Shown here: positions 15,261-22,350 of the stretch, piece after piece
How positions within the stretch are numbered: the first letter of the stretch is position 1
Layout of the letters: each line of letters starts with the position of its first letter
NCBI GenBank assembly: GCA_964369475.1
Contig: CAYJFK010000014.1
Span: 1-41,022 of the forward strand
DNA: 41,022 nt
Source: CAYJFK01 sp964369475
GTDB lineage: Bacteria > Bacillota > Clostridia > Oscillospirales > Feifaniaceae
Direction: 5' to 3'
Made by a program: the position numbers and the translations under genes
Notes under the pieces: model-generated
Told to the model about the DNA's origin: nothing
Databases searched by the model: none
Seen by the model: only the letters and a program-made list of their open reading frames with translations

Positions 15261-15289
15261 TATTATGCACTGATATTACCTTAATATGC
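15261..15289 (-). promoter_or_regulatory. Sigma-G-like promoter of ypeB
   Basis: Minus-strand GCATA (15285-15289), 17-bp spacer, CATAATA (15261-15267). This fits the forespore sigma-G pattern (GNATA with CATNNTA). Bacillus sleB-ypeB is known to be transcribed by sigma-G. Confidence 0.55.
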
Positions 15290-15290
15290 A

Positions 15291-15319
15291 AAAAAAGAGA
15301 GGCAATAAAATTGCCTCTC
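15291..15319 (-). terminator. Terminator after phoR
   Basis: Arms GAGAGGCAA (15297-15305) and TTGCCTCTC (15311-15319), followed on the minus strand by a run of T (15290-15296). It closes the pst-pho operon. Confidence 0.9.
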
Positions 15320-15332
15320 AAGACTGAAAAAA

Positions 15333-16907
15333 TTAAAATGTTATACGTATTGTAGTGCCCTCGTCGCTTGTGTCGAGCGTGATAATTCCCTCGTGCATGG
15401 CTGCACCGTGCTTGACTATCGAGAGTCCGAGCCCTGTGCCGCCTTTGTTTTTGGAGCGGCTTTTGTCGACCCTGAAAAAGCGTTCGAAAACCCTCTCTCT
15501 GTCCTCTTGCGGTATGCCTATGCCTGTGTCTGCCACCTCGAAAAAGTGGTCGCCGACCGTTACCTTAACAGAGCCGTTTGGTTTGTTGTACTTAAAAGCG
15601 TTGTCTATAAGGTTGTATATCATCTCCGACAAAATGTGCCTAACACCAAAAATTTCCCAGTCGGTTCCGACAATCTCGACCCCGTTAAAGCGACCTGCAA
15701 TGTCACGGACAAGGGGGAGGATATTTACATTTTCACGTGGGAGCTCCATGCCCTCGTCGAGCCTTGAGATCGATATAATATCTTCGATAAGCCTAAGTAA
15801 TCTCGCCGATTCTTCGTATATCTTGCCGGCGAAACCAACAAAATCCGATGGCTTTGCCATGCCCGAGGTTATGAGTTCGGCATAGCCTGATATTACTGTT
15901 AACGGAGTCTTTAGCTCGTGCGAAACATTTGCCGAAAATTCCTTGCGCATTCGCTCGCTTGCGGCAGATTCGGTTATGTCGAGTATTAGCAAAACGCCGC
16001 CACCCGCCATTGTGGGGGTCGCCCTCATGCTGTAAATCCTGCCGCTATCCTCGTATCTTGCGCTACCTGCAACTCCTTTGGCAAGTCCTTCGGAGAGCTC
16101 TATCACCTGCGGCGCTCTCGACAGACTTAAAATGTGATGTTCGGTAACGTCCTGCTCTTTTGCCGTGAAAATCTTAAGTGCCGCCCTGTTGCAAGAGAGC
16201 ACCGTACCCTTGCTCGACAAAACAACAAGTCCCTCGTTCATGCAGTTTGTAACGGCATCAAACTCGAGGCGGCGCATTTCGAGCTCGCTCTTTTGCCTCT
16301 CTACTTGCCTTCGCTGTTTTTCAAGGCGGCGAAGGAGTGGGGCAAATTCGTCGTGAGCGGTCGACTCGAGAGGGGACTCTAAATTAATTTCGTTTATCGG
16401 GGAGAGTATATCGACAGATAGCTTTTCAGAGAGGGCAGTGCAGAGGTAGAGCATTATTGCGCCGCAAATTAAAGCGACCCAAACAAGGCTTAGCACCGAG
16501 GAAAAAAATCCGCCGGTAGAGCTGTATAGCCGTAGCTCCGCCCCATCTTGGGCTAATGCGCCGTATGATACGACGGTACTCGAAGATAGTCCTATGTCGA
16601 CATAACTGCCCTCAGCATCTGCAAAGAGTGTGCTCTGCTCGAGTGTCTTGATCTCTCTTTGGCTACATGTGCCAAAGGTCGTCACCTCGCCGCCGCTATC
16701 TATCGTTAGGCAGTAAAAGGAAATATCCGCAACTTCGTCAATGCCGCCGCTGTTGTAGCTATCTGTAACGCTATGCAAAGTATTTGCTAAGTCGTCTTCA
16801 ATCTCGCCTATTCTAACGCTGTACAAAGTTACGGCAGATAGAAGAAATGCGATGATTAAAAGGGCCGCCATATATTTATATAAGTGACTGAAAATAGCCT
16901 TTTTCAT
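15333..16907 (-). CDS. phoR: Phosphate-type sensor histidine kinase PhoR
   Basis: A 524-residue membrane kinase. Two membrane segments (about 12-34 and 135-160) flank an extracytoplasmic region of about 100 residues. A coiled coil (195-215), a PAS domain (about 215-310), HisKA and HATPase_c follow. The H-box reads FSANVSHELKTPLT, the N-box NLIDNAFKYN, and the G-boxes DTGIGIP and GTGLGLS. Its place 14 bp after phoB/P at the end of the pst operon identifies it as the partner that phosphorylates that regulator when phosphate is scarce; PstSCAB and PhoU are expected to restrain it. The ribosome binding site is GGCGG. Confidence 0.94.
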   Translation of the reverse strand: MKKAIFSHLYKYMAALLIIAFLLSAVTLYSVRIGEIEDDLANTLHSVTDSYNSGGIDEVADISFYCLTIDSGGEVTTFGTCSQREIKTLEQSTLFADAEGSYVDIGLSSSTVVSYGALAQDGAELRLYSSTGGFFSSVLSLVWVALICGAIMLYLCTALSEKLSVDILSPINEINLESPLESTAHDEFAPLLRRLEKQRRQVERQKSELEMRRLEFDAVTNCMNEGLVVLSSKGTVLSCNRAALKIFTAKEQDVTEHHILSLSRAPQVIELSEGLAKGVAGSARYEDSGRIYSMRATPTMAGGGVLLILDITESAASERMRKEFSANVSHELKTPLTVISGYAELITSGMAKPSDFVGFAGKIYEESARLLRLIEDIISISRLDEGMELPRENVNILPLVRDIAGRFNGVEIVGTDWEIFGVRHILSEMIYNLIDNAFKYNKPNGSVKVTVGDHFFEVADTGIGIPQEDRERVFERFFRVDKSRSKNKGGTGLGLSIVKHGAAMHEGIITLDTSDEGTTIRITF

Positions 16908-16921
16908 ATATTTATTTCCGC

Positions 16922-17563
16922 CTAATTTACTTTGTAGCCAACACCACGTACTGTCTCGATTTTAGCGCCCGAGTCGCCGAGCTTTTGGCGCAAGGTCGCT
17001 ATGTGCACATCTACCGTACGAGTCTCGCCCGAAAACTCCATGCCCCAAACTTCGGTTAAAAGCCGATCTCTCGTTAGCACCATACCGACATTTTTCAGCA
17101 AAACGGCGAGCAATTCGAACTCCTTTAGCGTTAGATTTACCTCTTTACCCGAAACCCAAGCCATATGACGTTCGGTCGAAATTTCTATATCGCCTGACTT
17201 TAACCCGTGTTCTACGCTTACACGTCGCAGTACAGCCTTCACCCTTGCTATTAGCTCCATAACTCCAAAGGGCTTTGTTATATAGTCGTCTGCACCTTGA
17301 TCAAGCCCCATAACCTTATCAAATTCGCTTCCCTTGGCCGTCATCATAACTATCGGCACTTTGGAGGTTTTGCGAATTGTCTTAAGAATGGAAATGCCAT
17401 CCTCACCGGGGAGCATAACGTCGAGCAGTATTAGCTCGGGATTAAGCGTCGCGGCAAAGAAGTCGTCGCCACATTCAAAGCCTGTCGCTTCAAAACCGGA
17501 CGAGATAAGGGCATAGACAACGAGCTCTCTTATCGAAGCATCATCTTCTATAACACAGATCAT
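16922..17563 (-). CDS. phoB: Phosphate response regulator PhoB/PhoP
   Basis: A 213-residue OmpR-class regulator. The receiver domain has the acidic pair D7/D8, the phosphoacceptor D48 (LLDVMLPGEDG), T75 and K97 (TKPFG). The C-terminal winged helix ends RTVDVHIATLRQKL...GVGYKVN. I chose ATG 17563 (MICVIEDD), which overlaps the phoU stop as ATGA, with GGAG 7 nt upstream; an in-frame extension into phoU has no support. It probably binds the TTTACA boxes in front of pstS. The name is phoB in the Gram-negative convention and phoP in Bacillus. Confidence 0.95.
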   Translation of the reverse strand: MICVIEDDASIRELVVYALISSGFEATGFECGDDFFAATLNPELILLDVMLPGEDGISILKTIRKTSKVPIVMMTAKGSEFDKVMGLDQGADDYITKPFGVMELIARVKAVLRRVSVEHGLKSGDIEISTERHMAWVSGKEVNLTLKEFELLAVLLKNVGMVLTRDRLLTEVWGMEFSGETRTVDVHIATLRQKLGDSGAKIETVRGVGYKVN

Positions 17564-18201
17564 ATAACATCTCCGCTTCTGTGAATGCCTATTATGGAAA
17601 ACTCCACCCACTCGGCGATGTTTGTTGCGTGGTCGCCTATTCTTTCGAGGTATTTAGCAATCATAAGCATGTTAATGCCGCTTTCGGGGTTTTCGGCGAG
17701 CTTTTCTATAAGGCCGTTTTTGATCTCTACAAAACATGCATCGGCCGCATCGTCTGCCTCGATAACTGCACATGCCTTTGCAAGGTCTCTGCGGACAAAG
17801 GCATCTACACTGCCTGTAACCATATCGGAAACGATCTCTGTCATTCTCTCGAAGGGAAGGCCGAAGGTCGTTGTTGCCTTGCCTGTTAGCACGATTTCGG
17901 CTATATCCTCCGCTTGGTCGCCTATTCGCTCCATGTCGGTTATCATCTTAATGGCGGCAGACACAAGGCGGAGATCCTTTGCCACGGGGTGTTGGTGTAA
18001 CAGTAGTCTTAGGCATAGTGCCTCTATGTCCCTCTCGGCTCCGTTTATTTCTTTTTCTGTCCTTATTGCCTGCTTTGCAAGGTCGAAGTCGCCCGTCATT
18101 AGTGCCTTTGTGGCAAGGTCGATTGCCTTTTCGCACATTGCGCCCATTTGAATAAGTTGATTGCCAAGCTCCTCAAGCTGTGTGTTGAATGATGTTGCCA
18201 T
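17560..18201 (-). CDS. phoU: Phosphate signalling protein PhoU
   Basis: A 213-residue all-helical protein with two PhoU repeats, each about 90 residues long. The signature ITDMERIGDQAEDIAE near 80-95 and LERIGDHATNIAEWVEF near 185-201 mark the metal-binding helices. In the known system PhoU links the PstB ATPase to PhoR, keeping the kinase quiet when phosphate is plentiful. It overlaps pstB by one base (TAATG) and the regulator gene by four (ATGA), so the genes are translationally coupled. Confidence 0.97.
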   Translation of the reverse strand: MATSFNTQLEELGNQLIQMGAMCEKAIDLATKALMTGDFDLAKQAIRTEKEINGAERDIEALCLRLLLHQHPVAKDLRLVSAAIKMITDMERIGDQAEDIAEIVLTGKATTTFGLPFERMTEIVSDMVTGSVDAFVRRDLAKACAVIEADDAADACFVEIKNGLIEKLAENPESGINMLMIAKYLERIGDHATNIAEWVEFSIIGIHRSGDVI

Positions 18202-19001
18202 TATCCGAACCTCCCTGTAATATAATCTTCTGTTCTGCTGTCTTTTGGCATACTGAATACCTGATTTGTCTCGCCAAATTCCACCACTTCGCCGTGGAGG
18301 AAAAAGCCTGTGTTGTCGGAAATTCTAAGTGCTTGTTGCATGTTGTGGGTAACAATAATAATTGTGTACTTGCCCTTTAGCTCTGCGGCAAGTTCTTCGA
18401 TTTTTGCCGTCGATATAGGGTCGAGCGCACTTGTCGGCTCATCCATTAGAAGAACTTCAGGCTCTACTGCAAGTGCCCTTGCAATGCAAAGTCGCTGTTG
18501 CTGGCCGCCTGAAAGTCCCATGGCGCTCTTTTTAAGTCTGTCCTTAACCTCGTCCCAAAGGGCAGCACCCTTAAGGCTTTTTTCCACGAGCTCGTCGAGC
18601 TGTGCCTTGGAGTAGTTGTCGTGAAGCTTTGGGCCGTATATAACATTGTCGTATATGCTCATGGGGAAGGGGTTTGGCTTTTGGAATACCATGCCGATGC
18701 TCTTTCTTAGCTTTGTTACATCTACATCTTTGTGGTATATGTCGTTGCCGTTAAAGAGCACCTTGCCGTCTATTCTAACAGATGGGATTAGGTCGTTCAT
18801 TCTGTTTATAGTTTTAAGGAATGTCGACTTACCGCAACCCGATGGGCCGATAAAGGCCGTTATCTCTCTTTGGGGAATATCCATATTTATCTTCTTAAGC
18901 GCCTGATGGTCGCCGTAATATAAATCGAGGTCTATCGTCTTAACAATGGCATTGCCATCATTTTGGCTCGCTATATTTTGCATGTTGCCTTCTGTGTTCA
19001 T
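18201..19001 (-). CDS. pstB: Phosphate ABC transporter ATP-binding protein PstB
   Basis: A 266-residue ATPase. Walker A GPSGCGKST, Q-loop GMVFQKPNPFPMS, signature LSGGQQQRLCIARAL and Walker B VLLMDEPTSALDP are all intact, and the QKPNPFPMSI stretch is typical of PstB. It has about 20 more N-terminal residues than the shortest family members. The ATG at 19001 has GAGAGG upstream. A 90-bp gap separates it from pstA and contains a perfect 14-bp palindrome. Confidence 0.97.
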   Translation of the reverse strand: MNTEGNMQNIASQNDGNAIVKTIDLDLYYGDHQALKKINMDIPQREITAFIGPSGCGKSTFLKTINRMNDLIPSVRIDGKVLFNGNDIYHKDVDVTKLRKSIGMVFQKPNPFPMSIYDNVIYGPKLHDNYSKAQLDELVEKSLKGAALWDEVKDRLKKSAMGLSGGQQQRLCIARALAVEPEVLLMDEPTSALDPISTAKIEELAAELKGKYTIIIVTHNMQQALRISDNTGFFLHGEVVEFGETNQVFSMPKDSRTEDYITGRFG

Positions 19002-19053
19002 TTGTGTTTTCCTCTCCTACATAAATGTATGTTAAAAAGTAGTTCTTTATCTT

Positions 19054-19067
19054 TTTAGTATACTAAA
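19054..19067. promoter_or_regulatory. Perfect 14-bp palindrome between pstA and pstB
   Basis: TTTAGTATACTAAA is self-complementary and lies in the only sizeable gap inside the pstCAB-phoU-phoBR part of the operon. It may be a regulator site or RNA-processing hairpin. Function unknown. Confidence 0.35.
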
Positions 19068-19091
19068 GGCTACCCTTTGTGTAAAGGAATT

Positions 19092-19952
19092 TTAGCCCTT
19101 TATCTCTTTGTTTTTAAAGTATTTACGAGTTAGCTTTGCCGCAAGATTTATACCAAATACAATTAAGAGCAAAATTGCCGCTATTGCATAGGCTATATCA
19201 AACTCGGCACGCTCCATTGCGTACATGTATAGGGCGACCGACAGTGTGCCGCCGCCCGAAGAGTATGCTTGGAACAGGTTCGAGGCGATGTTTGTGGCAA
19301 GGCCTGCTGTAAAGAGAAGTGCGGCACTCTCGCCTACTATTCTGCCGACAGACAAAATACAGCCCATTATAATTCCGTCTAAGGAGGAGGGGAGGACTAT
19401 CGTTCTTATCATGTACCACTTTGTAGCACCAAGGCCGAGTGCACCCTCTCGATAACTTACAGGCACTGTTTTTAGGCTCTCCTGTGTCGTTCTGATTATA
19501 ATCGGAATTATTACAATCGACATGGTCAAAGAGCCAGACAAAAGGCTGACCTTTAGTCCGAGTAGCCTTGCAAAAAAGAGAAGGCCGACAAGTCCGTATA
19601 TAATGCTTGGAATACCAGAGAGCGTTTCGGTTGCAAATTCAACGAGATTTATAAGCTTTCTGTTTTGCGCATACTCGGTTAGGTATATCGCCGCACCGAC
19701 ACCTAAGGGGAGAGCAATTATTAGGGTTAGCGCAATAATGTATATTGTGTTTAAAATGTTTGGAAGTATGCCTATTGTGTCCTTTGTGTAAACAGGGGCG
19801 GTCGATAGCAGTTCCCATGTTATGTGGGGGAGACCTTTAAAGAATATGTAGCCAATAAGCAGTGTAAGCATTCCGACCGTTAGTGTTGCACAGGCGTAGA
19901 TAATGCCCTTTAGCAGCTTTGTTTTAAAGGCTCTTTTAGAATTAAAACTCAT
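19092..19952 (-). CDS. pstA: Phosphate ABC transporter permease PstA
   Basis: A 286-residue membrane permease with about six membrane segments. The EGALGLGATKWYMIRTIVLP loop (about residues 175-194) is the EAA motif that docks onto PstB. The segment TETLSGIPSIIYGLVGLLFF is characteristic of PstA/PstC. Its ATG overlaps the pstC stop as ATGA, so the two permeases are probably made in equal amounts. Confidence 0.96.
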   Translation of the reverse strand: MSFNSKRAFKTKLLKGIIYACATLTVGMLTLLIGYIFFKGLPHITWELLSTAPVYTKDTIGILPNILNTIYIIALTLIIALPLGVGAAIYLTEYAQNRKLINLVEFATETLSGIPSIIYGLVGLLFFARLLGLKVSLLSGSLTMSIVIIPIIIRTTQESLKTVPVSYREGALGLGATKWYMIRTIVLPSSLDGIIMGCILSVGRIVGESAALLFTAGLATNIASNLFQAYSSGGGTLSVALYMYAMERAEFDIAYAIAAILLLIVFGINLAAKLTRKYFKNKEIKG

Positions 19953-20815
19953 GCGTTTTTCTCCTTTTTAAGAAAGGTATTTAGCAGGAAGTTTATTAGC
20001 ATTATAAAGCAGTAGAGCACAAGTGCTATGCTAAATAGTGCCTGCTCGTGAAGACCTGATGCGTATGCCATCTCGTTTGCGACGGCGGTAGTAAGAAAAC
20101 GCACGCTTTCGAACATTTTGGGCATGTTGGCAACATTGCCTGCAACCATCATAACTGCCATTGCCTCGCCGATTGCCCTGCCAACGCCAAGAACTATGCC
20201 GGCTACTATTCCGCTCTTTGCGGCCGGAATACTGACCTTAAAGACGGTCTCTATTTTGTTTGCTCCAAGTGCAAGACTTGCTTCCTCGTATTCGGGAGGA
20301 ACAGCCATAAGTGCCGTTTCGCTTACAGAGATAATGCTTGGCAGTATCATGACCGACAAGACTATTATTGCGGCAAAAAGGCTTGCTCCGCTTGGGAGGT
20401 CGAATGTTTCCATAACAAAGGGTACAAGCACCATCATGCCTGTAAGTCCGTATACAACGCTTGGTATGCCTGCGAGCAGCTCTACCGCCGGACGCACGAC
20501 ATTTGCGATCTTCTTTGGAGCTATTTTTGCAAGGAATACCGCCGTCATAAGGCCGATCGGCACGCCTATTATAATTGCACCTATTGTGCCGTATACACTA
20601 GTTAGAATAAATGGCAGTATGCCGTACATTGGGTCGCTACCTGTTGGTTTCCACGTTTGCCCTAAGAGAAAATCCACAAGGCCTATTTCCATAATGGCCG
20701 GAAGGCCTGATATTACAAGATATATTGTTATAAAAAGCACCATTGCAATGGAGGTCATGCCGCAAAAAAAGAAGATGCTTTTCATTATGTTTTCAATAGC
20801 ATTTTTCAGTTTCAA
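19949..20815 (-). CDS. pstC: Phosphate ABC transporter permease PstC
   Basis: A 288-residue permease that pairs with PstA. It has about six membrane segments, the AGIPSVVYGLTGM stretch near 120, and an EAA-type loop EEASLALGANKIETVFKVSI. The start is TTG 20815 with GAGGTG 8 nt upstream; the next internal ATG lies several codons in and lacks such a site. A hairpin separates it from pstS, as is common where the binding protein is needed in excess. Confidence 0.95.
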   Translation of the reverse strand: MKLKNAIENIMKSIFFFCGMTSIAMVLFITIYLVISGLPAIMEIGLVDFLLGQTWKPTGSDPMYGILPFILTSVYGTIGAIIIGVPIGLMTAVFLAKIAPKKIANVVRPAVELLAGIPSVVYGLTGMMVLVPFVMETFDLPSGASLFAAIIVLSVMILPSIISVSETALMAVPPEYEEASLALGANKIETVFKVSIPAAKSGIVAGIVLGVGRAIGEAMAVMMVAGNVANMPKMFESVRFLTTAVANEMAYASGLHEQALFSIALVLYCFIMLINFLLNTFLKKEKNA

Positions 20816-20896
20816 ATTCCGTCACCTCAAATAATCATAAGCTCGTATATGTGTTTTTGCCATTTAGTCTATGCCTTAATTTGCATTAATAAACTT

Positions 20897-20938
20897 GACA
20901 AAAGCCGCAGAGAGCCTACATGCCCTCTGCAGCTTGTC
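20897..20938 (-). terminator. Intra-operon hairpin between pstS and pstC
   Basis: An imperfect stem at 20897-20938 (core GCAGAG / CTCTGC, outer GAC / GTC) with a short T-run on the minus strand. It is likely to act as a leaky terminator or 3' protector that keeps pstS mRNA above pstCAB. Confidence 0.6.
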
Positions 20939-20953
20939 TTAAATTACTGTTTC

Positions 20954-21811
20954 TTACTTAGAAGGAGCAACTGCGCCTGCGTTCGAGATTAGTTCTGCTG
21001 CATCTGCGCTTAGAACATAATTCATGAATGCCTGTGCCTCGGGGCTTAGCGCCTCTGCTGTTGTAACAAAGTTGAAGTTACGTTGTACAGCGTATGTACC
21101 GTCTTGTACTGTTGCCTCTGTGGGCGATACACCGTCTACCGAAACTGCCTTAACCTTCTCGTCAACAGCCGAGATCGAAGCGTAGCCGATTGCGTTGGGG
21201 TTAGCTGTAACTGCGCCGATTACGCCGCCTGTCGAGTTGATTTCTTGCTCGTATACGCACTCGTCAACACCTACGATGCTCTCGAAGCCGTCTCTTGTGC
21301 CACTGCCTGCCTCACGGCCGATTAGAACGATGGGTGCATCTGCGCCGCCAACCTCAGACCAGTTTGTTATTGTGCCGTCTGCAATGCCTGTGATGTCTGC
21401 AAGTGCAAGGTCTGCCACTGCATTGTCGGGGTGAACGATTATTGCTATACCGTCTATTGCAAATACTGTGCCGATAGCGCCTTCGCCCTCTTCCGACTCC
21501 TTAACGTCACGGCTTGCAAGTCCAATGTCGAGGCTGCCTTCAAGTGCGCCTGTTACACCGGAGGAAGAACCTGTTGGCTCGTACTGTACTACTACGTCAG
21601 GGTTAGCATCTGTGAATACTTCGATTGCCGAAAGGATAACGCTCTCTACACTTGTCGATCCGCCAAGAACTACCGTTCCGCTTAGAGTTGCCTCTACTTG
21701 GCCGCCTTCTGTGCCACCCTCTGTGCCGCCATCTGCCGGTTGGTCTGCCGATTGTGAACATCCTGCAAATAGTAGCATGGACGCTGCAAGGAGTGCAAGA
21801 ATCTTCTTCAT
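20954..21811 (-). CDS. pstS: Phosphate-binding lipoprotein PstS
   Basis: A 285-residue substrate-binding lipoprotein. The signal peptide MKKILALLAASMLLFAGC ends in a lipobox (LFAGC), followed by an acidic Gly/Thr linker (DGGTEGGTEGG) and the periplasmic-binding-protein fold. The phosphate-contacting segments GSSSG near 85 and GREAGSGTRDGFE near 170 are present. I chose ATG 21811 since it begins the signal peptide and has GAGG upstream; the in-frame extension upstream lies in promoter DNA. It captures phosphate at the outer membrane face for PstCAB. The promoter carries PhoP boxes. Confidence 0.97.
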   Translation of the reverse strand: MKKILALLAASMLLFAGCSQSADQPADGGTEGGTEGGQVEATLSGTVVLGGSTSVESVILSAIEVFTDANPDVVVQYEPTGSSSGVTGALEGSLDIGLASRDVKESEEGEGAIGTVFAIDGIAIIVHPDNAVADLALADITGIADGTITNWSEVGGADAPIVLIGREAGSGTRDGFESIVGVDECVYEQEINSTGGVIGAVTANPNAIGYASISAVDEKVKAVSVDGVSPTEATVQDGTYAVQRNFNFVTTAEALSPEAQAFMNYVLSADAAELISNAGAVAPSK

Positions 21812-21872
21812 TGTAATGTTTCCTCTTTTCAAAATTTTAAATTTAATAGCTCTGTTGTTTAAGAGCATATTC

Positions 21873-21946
21873 AGTATATTATCCAATTGTAAAGTGCAAA
21901 ACAGGGGGATTGTAAAGTTTATGTAAAATGTCTCTTTTTTTGTAAA
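21873..21946 (-). promoter_or_regulatory. pstS promoter with TTTACA PhoP-box array
   Basis: On the minus strand TTTACA occurs at 889-894, 911-916, 922-927 and 941-946 (add 21,000). The first three fall on an 11-bp register (22 and 11 bp apart), as in Bacillus PhoP boxes, and the fourth is 19 bp further. A -10-like TATACT (21873-21878) lies 10 bp downstream of the nearest box. The arrangement predicts activation by the PhoB/P protein encoded in this operon. Confidence 0.75.
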
Positions 21947-21980
21947 GTGATCTTTTTGAAGGGAGTTTACAATGGTTAAG

Positions 21981-22022
21981 TAAGAGGTAAGAGGTAAGAA
22001 CTAAGAACTAAGAACTAAGAGC
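21981..22022. repeat. 7-bp tandem repeat, six units
   Basis: TAAGAGG twice, TAAGAAC three times and TAAGAGC once, without interruption, in the gap between pstS and the 163-bp repeat. Non-coding. Slippage-prone. Confidence 0.8.
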
Positions 22023-22126
22023 TGTGGTGAAAAAATTGCTTTGCAATTTTTTATTGTATTCGGGGGCGGCGATGGGTCGCCGCATGAGGGGGGAGGTGGG
22101 AGAGGTAAGGGGTGTGGGATAATAAA
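22023..22126. other. Hairpin-rich non-coding spacer
   Basis: Contains a stem of AAAAAATTGC (22030-22039) with GCAATTTTTT (22043-22052) and another of GCGGCGA (22066-22072) with TCGCCGC (22077-22083), then a G-rich purine tract. No gene seen. Confidence 0.5.
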
Positions 22127-22155
22127 AGGGCGGTGACGTTATTCGTCACCGCCCT
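22127..22155. repeat. Duplicated hairpin, left flank of repeat copy 2
   Basis: A 29-bp sequence whose ends are GGGCGGTGACG and CGTCACCGCCC, a perfect hairpin. The identical 29 bp recur at 22317-22345. Read on the minus strand this copy retains the T-rich continuation, so it looks like the outer part of the original radical SAM gene terminator. Confidence 0.85.
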
Positions 22156-22317
22156 CAGACTAGAGAAAAACCCAAAATCAAGCGCCTTCGGAAGGTGGGG
22201 GAGCGGCGAGGGGGCACCATCAGGGTGCCCTCTGGCGTTAAATTCCCGCCCCGTGGGCGTTAAAATCAGCTTTAGCTGATTTCTCAGCTTGGAGAAAACA
22301 CTTTTTCTCCAAGCTGA
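22155..22317 (+). repeat. 163-bp palindrome-ended repeat, copy 2
   Basis: Same length and orientation as copy 1, with TCAG at 22155 and CTGA ending at 22317. It differs from copy 1 by only a few bases. It lies beyond the 3' end of the radical SAM gene and is bracketed by two identical 29-bp hairpin sequences. No coding capacity. Confidence 0.88.
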
Positions 22318-22345
22318 GGGCGGTGACGTTATTCGTCACCGCCCT
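22317..22345 (-). terminator. Duplicated hairpin, right flank of copy 2; radical SAM terminator stem
   Basis: Identical to 22127-22155. It lies 5 bp from the radical SAM stop codon and would be its terminator stem, but the T-run is now on the far side of the inserted repeat. Confidence 0.75.
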
Positions 22346-22350
22346 TTGGT

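Noticed and set aside
21981..22022. CRISPR array
   Set aside because: The unit is 7 bp with no spacers and there are no cas genes.
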